Source: JBFXIE01 sp050176255 (GTDB lineage Bacteria; Pseudomonadota; Gammaproteobacteria; Burkholderiales; Burkholderiaceae_C). From it: a stretch of 30,440 bases of DNA. The translations under genes were made by a program, and so were the position numbers. The stretch lies in NCBI RefSeq assembly GCF_050176255.1, contig NZ_JBFXIE010000039.1; one strand, given 5' to 3'. The notes below the pieces were generated by a model. It did no database searches, was not told the DNA's origin, and saw nothing but the letters and a program-made list of their open reading frames with translations. Shown here piece after piece: positions 1-12,185 of this stretch (within the stretch, counting starts at the first letter, position 1; each line of letters starts with the position of its first letter).

Positions 1-1
1 G

Positions 2-304
2 GGCACCGAGCGCCAGGAGATGCTGCTGGAGCCGACGCTGATCTCCGAGCACTTCCCCTTCCTGCGCCAGGGCATCCTGGCCGGCCTGGGCGTGGGCCTG
101 GTGCCCGACTACGTGGTGCAGGACAAGATCGCCAGCGGCGAGGTGCTGACCACGCTGCATGAATACCGCCTGAGCATCTTCGGCACGCACTTGTACCTGC
201 TGTACCTGCCCAACCGCCACCAGACGCGGGCCGTGCGCACCTGCATCGACTTTCTGCTGGCCAAGGCCGGCCATGCAGCGCCTGCGCCCTCGCCAGCGCC
301 ATGA
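2..304 (+). CDS. LysR-family transcriptional regulator, C-terminal end (partial)
   Basis: Only the last 100 residues are in the window; the frame is open from base 2 and the start lies to the left. The visible part reads as the second half of a LysR effector-binding domain. It has the family's typical GILAGLGVGLVP turn (a hydrophobic strand followed by a proline) and then a stretch ending in GEVLTTL, the usual place of the conserved 'G-x-L-v-x-l-L' ending. The last residues (HAAPAPSPAP) are a loose alanine/proline tail. Such proteins are cytoplasmic DNA-binding activators or repressors that respond to a small molecule. The target cannot be read here because the DNA-binding domain and the upstream neighbour are missing. 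The gene converges with htpX and stops at the edge of htpX's terminator, so the two are separate transcription units. Family call is fairly sure; specificity is unknown. Confidence 0.8.
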   Translation, partial: GTERQEMLLEPTLISEHFPFLRQGILAGLGVGLVPDYVVQDKIASGEVLTTLHEYRLSIFGTHLYLLYLPNRHQTRAVRTCIDFLLAKAGHAAPAPSPAP

Positions 305-335
305 AAAAAGCCCCTGCGCGCGGGGCGGCAGGGGC
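304..335 (-). terminator. Intrinsic terminator of htpX
   Basis: Read on the minus strand this is a perfect 8-bp stem GCCCCTGC/GCAGGGGC (310-317 with 328-335), a 10-base GC-rich loop, then TTTTTT (309-304). It lies about 50 bases past the htpX stop. The T-run sits only on the htpX side, so it mainly serves htpX and abuts the end of the convergent LysR gene. Confidence 0.85.
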
Positions 336-384
336 CGGGGCGGGCAACGCGGGCATGGCCCGCGCCGCGCAGGTGGTTGGCCGA

Positions 385-1263
385 TCAGGCGTTCTGGCTG
401 CTTTGCAGCGCTGCCACGCGCTCTTCGATGGGCGGGTGCGAGCTGAACAGCTTGCCGATGCCGCCCGCAATGCCCATGGCCTGCATGCTCTGCGGCAGCG
501 CGCCGGGATGCATGCCGCCCAGGCGGTAAAGCGCGTTGATCATCGGCTGCTTGCGGCCCATGAGCTGGGCGGCGCCCGCGTCGGCACGGAACTCGCGCTG
601 GCGCGAGAACCAGGCCACGATGATGGCCGCCAGAAAGCCCAGCAGGATGTCGAGCACCACGGTGGTGATCATGTAGCCGATGCCGGGGCCCGAGCTGCTC
701 TCGTCGTTCTTGCGCAAAAAGCTGTCCACCGCGTAGCCGATCACGCGCGACAGGAACACCACGAAGGTGTTCATCACGCCCTGGATCAGCGCCATGGTGA
801 CCATGTCGCCATTGGCCACGTGGGCCACCTCGTGGCCGATGACGGCCTCGACCTCTTCGCGCGTCATGCCCTGCAGCAGGCCGGTGGACACCGCCACCAG
901 TGCCGAGTTCTTGAACGCGCCGGTGGCAAACGCATTGGGCTCGCCCTCGTAGATGCCGACCTCGGGCATCTGGATGCCGGCCTTGTCGGAAAAGCGGCGC
1001 ACCGTCTCCACGATCCAGGCCTCGTCCGCATTGCGCGGCGCGTTGATGATCTGCACGCCCATGCTCATCTTGGCAATGGGCTTGCTCATCAAGAGCGAAA
1101 TGATGGCGCCGCCAAAGCCCATGACGAAGGCAAAGCCCAGCAGGGCGCCCATGTTCAGGCCGTTGGCCGTCAGGTAGCGGTTGACGCCCAGCAGGTTGGC
1201 GACGATGCCCAGCACCACCACGACGGCGATGTTGGTCAGCAAAAAGAGCGCAATGCGTTTCAT
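385..1263 (-). CDS. htpX: HtpX, membrane-bound zinc metalloprotease
   Basis: This is a 292-residue inner-membrane protease of family M48B, which degrades misfolded membrane proteins alongside FtsH. The sequence opens with MKRIALFLLTNIAVVVVLGI, the characteristic HtpX first helix, followed by a second helix at about 38-58. The zinc motif HEVAH is at 144-148 and the third zinc ligand is the Glu in REFRAD (about 224). Two more hydrophobic segments (about 155-180 and 197-218) lie between them. Length matches E. coli HtpX. The start at 1263 is chosen because MKRI is the conserved N-terminus and GGAGAAG stands about 8 bases upstream; the open frame extends 20 codons further but that part is not HtpX-like. 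A 15-base palindrome lies just upstream (1289-1303). No heat-shock (sigma-32) promoter was recognised. A strong terminator follows the gene. Confidence 0.95.
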   Translation of the reverse strand: MKRIALFLLTNIAVVVVLGIVANLLGVNRYLTANGLNMGALLGFAFVMGFGGAIISLLMSKPIAKMSMGVQIINAPRNADEAWIVETVRRFSDKAGIQMPEVGIYEGEPNAFATGAFKNSALVAVSTGLLQGMTREEVEAVIGHEVAHVANGDMVTMALIQGVMNTFVVFLSRVIGYAVDSFLRKNDESSSGPGIGYMITTVVLDILLGFLAAIIVAWFSRQREFRADAGAAQLMGRKQPMINALYRLGGMHPGALPQSMQAMGIAGGIGKLFSSHPPIEERVAALQSSQNA

Positions 1264-1396
1264 CGAGGGCTTCTCCAGGGATAGCAGCGGTGGACTGTCC
1301 ACCAAGGCAACGGAAGTACACAACTGGGGCTGCAGCGCCGCGCTTCAAGCCGGGCGGGCCGCAGCAATGGCGCCCGCTCTGCCCAGCCCGCGCCGC

Positions 1397-2164
1397 TCAA
1401 GCCACGCGGGCGCTGCGGAAAACTTGAGAATCATCATAGAAGCAAAAGTTCTCGTTTTCGGGGCACCAGCCCGGCACACCCAGAACCGGCAGGGGATTGA
1501 ACGGCTTGGCCGCCAGCCGCTGCGCAGACAAATCCGCAGCCAGCCAGTCATCCACATTTGCTACTGTTTCAATAGCTTCTTGCGCTTGATAGACGTGGGC
1601 TGTGATCGATTTTCTTGGTGAAACCAGCTTTTCCAGCAGCGCATGGCCCAGCACCAGCAGCCGCGCCTGCTGCCACAGCGGGCGCAGGTCCACGCACAGC
1701 CGGCGCCACTGGCGCGCGGCCAGGGCCTGGTGCAGCGCCGGCGGCGCCAGCAGCAGGGCGCCGTTTTCGTCCAGCACGGTGATCGCATCGCGCAGCGGCC
1801 CGCGCACCGCGCCCACGCCGTCAGCCGCAATGGCCTGGGCCTGCCACTGGTTGAGGCGGCGCTTGGTGGCCGGGTAGTGCAGCCAGATCAGGCCGTTGAA
1901 AAAGTCGTGCAGGTTGTCGCGGGTGGGCACGAGTTGCTGTGCATGGATGAATTGCTCGTAGGCCGTTTCCAGCGACAGTGCCTGCTGGGACGCAAAGCGC
2001 ACACCGGGCGTCGGGGCGCGGCCCTCGTCCACCAGCGCGTTGAGCGCGTCGGCCACGCTGGCTCCGGCCTGCACCCGCCGGGCAGCGCACTGCCCCAGTG
2101 CAGCCAGCGGCGTAAGCCAGGGGCGGCGCCAGTCGATGGTCGCCAGCGCCTGCGCACCGCTCAT
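1397..2164 (-). CDS. DUF3025 domain-containing protein
   Basis: A 255-residue soluble protein that I place in the DUF3025 family, common in beta- and gammaproteobacteria and of unknown function. Recognisable stretches include DNLHDFFNGLIWLHYPATK (about 110-130), the family's most conserved block, and GALLLAPP followed by a helix-rich second half ending in FCFYDDSQVFR. There is no signal peptide or membrane helix. The start at 2164 forms an ATGA overlap with the stop of the NYN gene, indicating translational coupling. About 19 residues near SPRKSITAHVYQAQEAIETV coincide with a copy of the 55-bp dispersed element (1567-1620), which makes this stretch a likely insertion relative to homologues. 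The gene is the last of a probable pyrC-NYN-DUF3025 operon. The family call is fairly firm; no function can be given. Confidence 0.8.
   Translation of the reverse strand: MSGAQALATIDWRRPWLTPLAALGQCAARRVQAGASVADALNALVDEGRAPTPGVRFASQQALSLETAYEQFIHAQQLVPTRDNLHDFFNGLIWLHYPATKRRLNQWQAQAIAADGVGAVRGPLRDAITVLDENGALLLAPPALHQALAARQWRRLCVDLRPLWQQARLLVLGHALLEKLVSPRKSITAHVYQAQEAIETVANVDDWLAADLSAQRLAAKPFNPLPVLGVPGWCPENENFCFYDDSQVFRSARVA
1567..1620 (+). repeat. Dispersed 55-bp Comamonadaceae-type element, copy A
   Basis: Copy A of a degenerate element found five times in the window. It begins TTTCAATAGCTTCTTGCGCT and continues with a GGGCT block and a T-rich tail. It aligns without gaps to the other copies; against copy C, 24 of the 30 bases from AATAGCTTCT onward are identical. 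It lies wholly inside the DUF3025 reading frame, antisense to it, without breaking the frame. Confidence 0.7.
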
Positions 2165-3018
2165 GCGGCGGCCGACCCGGCCGCCGACGACGGTGACGGC
2201 CGCGCCGCGCGCTTGTCGCGTACGGCCACGCGGGAGGTGCCCTCGTCGCGGAACTCGAAAGCCTGTGTGGCCGCCAGCAGCTTGGACAGCGAGGCGTAAC
2301 CGTAGTTGCGTGCGTCGAACGAGGTCTTGTTGCCGATCTGCGTGCCCACGGCGCCCACGCGCGCCCAGCCAGTTTCGTCTGCGGACGCATGCACCGCATA
2401 GCGCAGCAGGTTCATGAGGCGCGTGTCCTGGCGCAGCTGGGCCGTGGGCACGCGCAGCGTGGCAGGGCATTGCGGCACGCCGGGGGCCGGGACGTCCTCG
2501 GTCCTGGTCGGCGCGGGGCGCGCGGGCTCGGTCCTGGCTTCGGTCGGCGAAGGCAGGGCTGCGGCATCCTCGTCACTAACCAGGGACTCTAGATAGAGGA
2601 AGCGCGAGCAGGCATTCACAAAGGGCTTGGGCGTCTGCGCCGCACCGAAACCGTACACGGCAGAGCCCTTGGCCCGCAGGTGCATGACCAGGGGCGTGAA
2701 GTCGGCATCGGACGAGACGATGCCGAATGCGTCAGGCCGCTCGGAGTAGAGCAGCTCCATCGCGTCCACCGTCATGGCCATGTCGGTGGCGTTCTTGCGT
2801 TTGGAATAGTCGAACTGCTGGATCGGGCGGATGGCGAACTCCAGCAACCGATCCTGCCAGCCGCCCAGGCCGGACTTGGTCCAGTTGCCATAGGCGCGGC
2901 GCACGTTGATCTCGCCCAGCGTGGACAGCTCGGTGAGGATCTCGTCGATCTTGTCGGCCGGCGCGTTGTCCGCGTCGATCAACAGCGCAATGCGCAGCTG
3001 GCGTTCCGTCGTGGGCAT
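2161..3018 (-). CDS. NYN-domain putative ribonuclease with LOTUS/OST-HTH C-terminal domain
   Basis: This 285-residue protein has two recognisable parts. Residues about 8-155 are a NYN (PIN-like, LabA/DUF88) domain. The acidic residues expected for metal-dependent RNA cleavage are visible: D15 and D17 in LLIDADNAP, D79 in KNATDMAM and D104/D106 in SSDADFTPL. Residues about 196-275 look like an OST-HTH/LOTUS RNA-binding domain, with GWARVGAVGTQIGNK and NYGYASLSKLL. The linker between is rich in Pro, Glu and Thr. Bacterial proteins of this layout are usually annotated as NYN domain proteins; substrates are unknown. The start at 3018 has AAGGGA about 9 bases upstream, inside the 21-base gap after pyrC. 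The stop overlaps the DUF3025 start by four bases. Co-transcription with pyrC is inferred from spacing. Confidence 0.88.
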   Translation of the reverse strand: MPTTERQLRIALLIDADNAPADKIDEILTELSTLGEINVRRAYGNWTKSGLGGWQDRLLEFAIRPIQQFDYSKRKNATDMAMTVDAMELLYSERPDAFGIVSSDADFTPLVMHLRAKGSAVYGFGAAQTPKPFVNACSRFLYLESLVSDEDAAALPSPTEARTEPARPAPTRTEDVPAPGVPQCPATLRVPTAQLRQDTRLMNLLRYAVHASADETGWARVGAVGTQIGNKTSFDARNYGYASLSKLLAATQAFEFRDEGTSRVAVRDKRAARPSPSSAAGSAAA

Positions 3019-3039
3019 GAGCGACTGTCCCTTGTTGTC

Positions 3040-4101
3040 CTACGCCACCAGACGCCAGGCCAGCGCCTCGCCCGCGCGCAGGGGCTTCAGTTCGGCCTCG
3101 CCAAAGGCAAAGCTGTCGGGCGGCGTCCAGCTTTCGCGGCGCAGCGTGATGGTGCCCTGGTTGCGCGGCAGGCCGTAGAAGGCCGGGCCGTGGAAGCTGG
3201 CAAAGCCCTCCAGCTTGTCCAGCGCGCCAGCGTTGTCGAACGCCTCGGCATACATCTCGATGGCGGCGTGGGCGGTGTAGCAGCCGGCGCAGCCGCTGGC
3301 GTGCTCTTTCAGGTGCGCGGGGTGCGGGGCGCTGTCGGTGCCCAGAAAGAATTTGCTGCTGCCGCTGGCGGCCGCCTGCACCAGCGCCTGGCGGTGCACC
3401 TCGCGCTTGAGCACGGGCAGGCAGTAGTAGTGCGGACGGATGCCGCCGGTAAAGATGGCGTTGCGGTTGTACAGCAGGTGGTGGGCGGTGATGGTGGCGG
3501 CGGTGAAACGGTCGGCCTCCTGCACGTATTGCGCGGCGTCTTTCGTGGTGATGTGCTCGAAGACGATCTTCAGCTCGGGGAAGTCGCGGCGCAGCGGGAT
3601 GAGTTGCTGGTCGATGAACACCGCCTCGCGGTCGAACAGGTCGATGTCGGGGCTGGTCACTTCGCCGTGCACCAGCAGCAACAGGCCCGCCTTTTGCATG
3701 GCCTCGAGCGTCTGGTAGGTCTTGCGCAGGTCGGTCACGCCGGCGTCGCTGTTGGTGGTGGCGCCTGCGGGGTAGAGCTTGCAGGCCACCACGCCGGCAT
3801 CTTTGGCGCGCGCGATCTCTTCGGGCGGGAGGTTGTCGGTGAGGTAGAGCGTCATCAACGGCTCAAACGGCACGCCACCATCGTCACGTTCAGGCACGGC
3901 GGCAAGGATGCGCGCCTTGTAATCCAGCGCCTGCTGCGCGGTGGTCACGGGCGGGCGCAGGTTGGGCATGATGATGGCGCGGCCAAACTGCGCGGCCGTG
4001 TGCGGCACCACGGTGTGCAGTGGCTCGCCGTCGCGCACGTGCAGGTGCCAGTCGTCGGGGCGGGTGATGGTGAGGCTGTCGGGGCGGTGGGCTGCGGTCA
4101 T
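3040..4101 (-). CDS. pyrC: Dihydroorotase (class II, PyrC type)
   Basis: Catalyses the reversible cyclisation of N-carbamoyl-L-aspartate to dihydroorotate, third step of de novo pyrimidine synthesis, in the cytoplasm. At 353 residues it matches the class II (E. coli PyrC) enzymes. The binuclear zinc site is complete: HLH at 19-21 with R23, the lysine to be carboxylated at K108 (CKLYPAGATTNSDAGV), H145 in LLVHGEV, H183 in FEHITTKDA and D256 in LGTDSAPH. The start at 4101 (MTAAHRPDSLTI) is chosen over a longer open frame because the extra 27 residues are arginine-rich and run into dispersed element C. No good ribosome-binding site is seen at either start. The NYN gene follows after 21 bases. 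The likely promoter lies in the 127-base gap upstream, which holds copy C. Confidence 0.96.
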   Translation of the reverse strand: MTAAHRPDSLTITRPDDWHLHVRDGEPLHTVVPHTAAQFGRAIIMPNLRPPVTTAQQALDYKARILAAVPERDDGGVPFEPLMTLYLTDNLPPEEIARAKDAGVVACKLYPAGATTNSDAGVTDLRKTYQTLEAMQKAGLLLLVHGEVTSPDIDLFDREAVFIDQQLIPLRRDFPELKIVFEHITTKDAAQYVQEADRFTAATITAHHLLYNRNAIFTGGIRPHYYCLPVLKREVHRQALVQAAASGSSKFFLGTDSAPHPAHLKEHASGCAGCYTAHAAIEMYAEAFDNAGALDKLEGFASFHGPAFYGLPRNQGTITLRRESWTPPDSFAFGEAELKPLRAGEALAWRLVA

Positions 4102-4150
4102 GGGCGGTATTGTCACACCCGTGCGGCGCTTGCGACGGGCGCCAGCGAGG

Positions 4151-4205
4151 CCATAAGCCAGAACAGCCCATAGCCCAATCAAATCAAGCGCCAGAAGCTA
4201 TTTAT
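4151..4205 (-). repeat. Dispersed 55-bp element, copy C (intergenic)
   Basis: The only one of the five copies outside an accepted reading frame: it sits between pyrC and the cysteine-cluster gene. On the minus strand it begins ATAAATAGCTTCTGGCGCTT and continues to a GGGCT block. It lies directly upstream of pyrC, so it may be part of the pyrC leader. Confidence 0.7.
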
Positions 4206-4228
4206 TTAATAGCAATTTCCGGTTATTT

Positions 4229-4585
4229 TCACTCGGCTACGTGCGCCGACAGGTCGGCATCGCAACCCGTGCCCGCCGCAATCCAGCGCCGCGCCAGGGC
4301 AGAGAAAGCACGCACTGCCCACGGGTGGCGCCAGCGCGTCACGCTGGCGGGGGTGGCCACGGCGCCGCACAGGTAGCGCCCTGCCTCGGGCGACCAGCGC
4401 AGCGCCGCGCAGGCGCCCCGGCGGCGGCGCGACAGCAGCATGCCCAGCGGGCAGGGCTCGGCCAGGCAGCACAGGCCGCAGCCGTTGCAGGGCGCGTCCA
4501 GCGCGGGCTTGGGCGGGGCGCCGGGGTGCAGGTGCACTACCTGCCAGCCCGGCGGTGGCGCTGGCTGCGGTGCGGGCGCGGTCAT
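4229..4585 (-). CDS. Small YkgJ-like cysteine-cluster protein
   Basis: This is a 118-residue protein with a tight cysteine cluster near its N-terminus: C33, C36, C39, C40 and C45 in CNGCGLCCLAEPCPLG. The CxxCxxCC core is the mark of the YkgJ/UPF0153 family, thought to bind zinc or an iron-sulfur cluster; no reaction is established. The rest is arginine- and tryptophan-rich (RRRRGACAALRW, YLCGAVATP, RWRHPWAVRAF) and adds two cysteines before a soluble C-terminus. The start at 4585 lies 10 bases past the uvrA stop, so it is probably co-transcribed with uvrA. No clear ribosome-binding site is visible, which would fit translation coupled to uvrA. A longer in-frame start inside uvrA exists but gives a non-family N-terminus. 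Confidence 0.75.
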   Translation of the reverse strand: MTAPAPQPAPPPGWQVVHLHPGAPPKPALDAPCNGCGLCCLAEPCPLGMLLSRRRRGACAALRWSPEAGRYLCGAVATPASVTRWRHPWAVRAFSALARRWIAAGTGCDADLSAHVAE

Positions 4586-4595
4586 GCCGGTGCGG

Positions 4596-10478
<5,883 letters not shown>

Positions 10479-10544
10479 GCTGGCGGTCTTTCGGTGAGGG
10501 GGCGCAGCATTCTAGGGACAGCCCGCACGGCGCCTGGCGGACCA

Positions 10545-10578
10545 TGAAAATACCCGCGAGGATCGGGCGCTCGCGGGT
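10545..10578 (-). terminator. Intrinsic terminator after the small membrane peptide gene
   Basis: Perfect 9-bp stem ACCCGCGAG/CTCGCGGGT (10552-10560 with 10570-10578) with a 9-base loop, followed on the minus strand by ATTTTC. It lies 17 bases past the stop of the 54-residue gene and upstream of uvrA, so it separates the two units. Confidence 0.75.
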
Positions 10579-10594
10579 CGGCAGGATTCGCGGC

Positions 10595-10759
10595 TTACTG
10601 GGCCGCGCTGGCGCCGGATGCCGCCGCGGCTGGCTCGGGCGCGTGCATGACGTCGCCGCCGTGCTTTTCGCCGCTCATGTCCACCTGGTCGCCCGCCTGC
10701 ATGATCACGTACAGCGCAATCGCCGCAAACACCACAAAACCCACCACGATCTTCCACAT
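10595..10759 (-). CDS. Small single-helix membrane protein (54 aa), function unknown
   Basis: The frame encodes 54 residues with one N-terminal hydrophobic segment, WKIVVGFVVFAAIALYVIM (residues 2-20). A polar part (GDQVDMSGEKHGGD) and an alanine-rich tail follow. An AGGAG ribosome-binding site stands 6-7 bases before the start at 10759, and a terminator follows the stop. That combination argues for a real, independently transcribed gene. A longer frame starting at 10819 is rejected because its extra 20 residues run into the porin terminator. The helix has no lipobox or cleavage site, so it is probably an inner-membrane anchor with the tail in the periplasm. I do not recognise a named family. 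Confidence 0.7.
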   Translation of the reverse strand: MWKIVVGFVVFAAIALYVIMQAGDQVDMSGEKHGGDVMHAPEPAAAASGASAAQ

Positions 10760-10803
10760 GCTTGTCTCCTGAAAATTGTTGTCAACGGGAAAGGGCGCCC
10801 CAA

Positions 10804-10832
10804 CAAAAAAGCCCCACACCGTGGTGTGAGGC
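10804..10832 (-). terminator. Intrinsic terminator of the porin gene
   Basis: On the minus strand GCCTCACACC/GGTGTGGGGC forms a 10-bp stem with one mismatch and a 2-base loop (10811-10832), followed by TTTTTTG. It lies about 75 bases after the porin stop. Strong classical form. Confidence 0.9.
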
Positions 10833-10905
10833 CTGTCTGTGCTGATCGCAAGCCCGACATCATTGAATCAGGCCTGGATTGCAGGCAGCTTACGCCGCCC
10901 ATGCA

Positions 10906-11922
10906 TCAGAAGTTGTGGCGAACGCCCAGGGCCACCGAACTGAAGTCTTCACCGGCAACGCCCGTTGCGTAAGTGGCGCCCGCCTTGTTGTCCACCTTGG
11001 TGTAGAAGGCATACACCTTGGTGCGCTTGCTGAAGTTGTAGTTGTAGCCCAGGGTCCACTGCGTGGCAGAGCTGTCGGCCACATCGCTCCACTTGCCGGC
11101 GCGGCCCACGTTCAGGTGGAACTCGGAAGCGCCCAGCGCATACATGCCTGCCAGACGGAAGTTGTTGCGTGTGCCAGCGCCCGTGGTGGTCCACTGGTTT
11201 TCGTCCTTGTTGCGCTGGTAGTAGCCGCCCACGGTGAACTGACCGAAGGTGTACAGGGCGCGCAGGCCCAGCTGATAGTTGCTGTCAAGGTTGCTGTAGC
11301 CAGCACCCAGGTTCAGCGCGCCGATGTTGTAGTTGGCGGCCAGGTCGTAGCCGTTCTTGCCGCCGGAGGTCTTCTCGTGCAGGCTCACGGAGGCATCAAC
11401 CGTCAGACCGCCCAGGCTGGGCGAGCGGTAGCCGATCTTGTTGGTGGTGCTCAGGCCGCCGCTCAGGCCGCCGAACCAGACCGGGTCGTAATAGAAGGCA
11501 TCGGAAGACGTTCCGGTGTCATGGTTGTGCATGCTCACGTAGTCGGCCGTGGCGTAGTACGACTCGGGCGTGAAGTTGCCCAGGCGGATCATGCCGAAGC
11601 CGCCCGCCAGGTTGACTTCGCTCTGGCGGGCAAAGGTCATGCCGGTAGTGGGGTGGGTCCAGCCGGAGCCCGTGCCGGTGTCGGAGTTGAAGCCGCTTTC
11701 CAGCTGGAAGCCCGCCTTCAGGCCGCCGCCCAGATCCTCGGTGCCCTTGAAGCCAAAGCGCGACGAGTTGTTCTGCATGACGGTGGTGCTGGTGCCGCCC
11801 ACCTTCTGGCGCTCCACCGAGGTGTTCACGCGGCCGTAGATGGTCACGCTGCTTTGCGCCAGCGCGGCAGAGGCGCCCAGCAGGGCGAAAGTGGCGAGCA
11901 ACAAACGGTTTGTTTTCTGCAT
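10906..11922 (-). CDS. Outer-membrane porin, Gram-negative trimeric type
   Basis: This is a 338-residue general porin that lets small hydrophilic or anionic solutes cross the outer membrane. A signal peptide (MQKTNRLLLATFALLGASAALA) is cut before QSSVTIYGRVNTSVERQ, the standard opening strand of Burkholderiales porins (Porin_4/OmpC-like). The alternating amphipathic strands typical of a 16-strand barrel run through the protein, with RFGFKGTEDLGGGLKAGFQLE early on. The sequence ends in the beta-signal GVRHNF with a terminal Phe, needed for BAM-dependent insertion. The start at 11922 is chosen for the signal peptide and AAGGA about 7 bases upstream. A strong terminator follows. The 263-base upstream region holds a TAGAAT -10-like box (12040-12045) without a good -35. 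Pairing with the symporter upstream is suggestive only. Confidence 0.93.
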   Translation of the reverse strand: MQKTNRLLLATFALLGASAALAQSSVTIYGRVNTSVERQKVGGTSTTVMQNNSSRFGFKGTEDLGGGLKAGFQLESGFNSDTGTGSGWTHPTTGMTFARQSEVNLAGGFGMIRLGNFTPESYYATADYVSMHNHDTGTSSDAFYYDPVWFGGLSGGLSTTNKIGYRSPSLGGLTVDASVSLHEKTSGGKNGYDLAANYNIGALNLGAGYSNLDSNYQLGLRALYTFGQFTVGGYYQRNKDENQWTTTGAGTRNNFRLAGMYALGASEFHLNVGRAGKWSDVADSSATQWTLGYNYNFSKRTKVYAFYTKVDNKAGATYATGVAGEDFSSVALGVRHNF

Positions 11923-12185
11923 GAGGATTCCTTGATGGCTTGTGTTTGTAGGGCAAGTCGGCGTGGGCTGTGCGTGCCGACGATTCAGCGATTGGCCGGA
12001 TGCGGCTGCATGCACCTGACAAGGACAACCGTGGCGCGGATTCTAGGTGCAAGCCATCCGCTATCACACGCCAATGACGGCTCCATAACAACCCTGATGC
12101 AAAACCGCCACACATCCGCGGAAACGAAGGTGTGGCGGCAGCCTCTCAGGTCAGGGTTAACCCGAAATCAGGGGGGGTATCGGCC

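Noticed and set aside
10780..10785. TTGACA-like -35 box before the small membrane peptide gene
   Set aside because: A -10 at normal spacing would fall on the start codon, which does not fit a gene with a proper AGGAG site.
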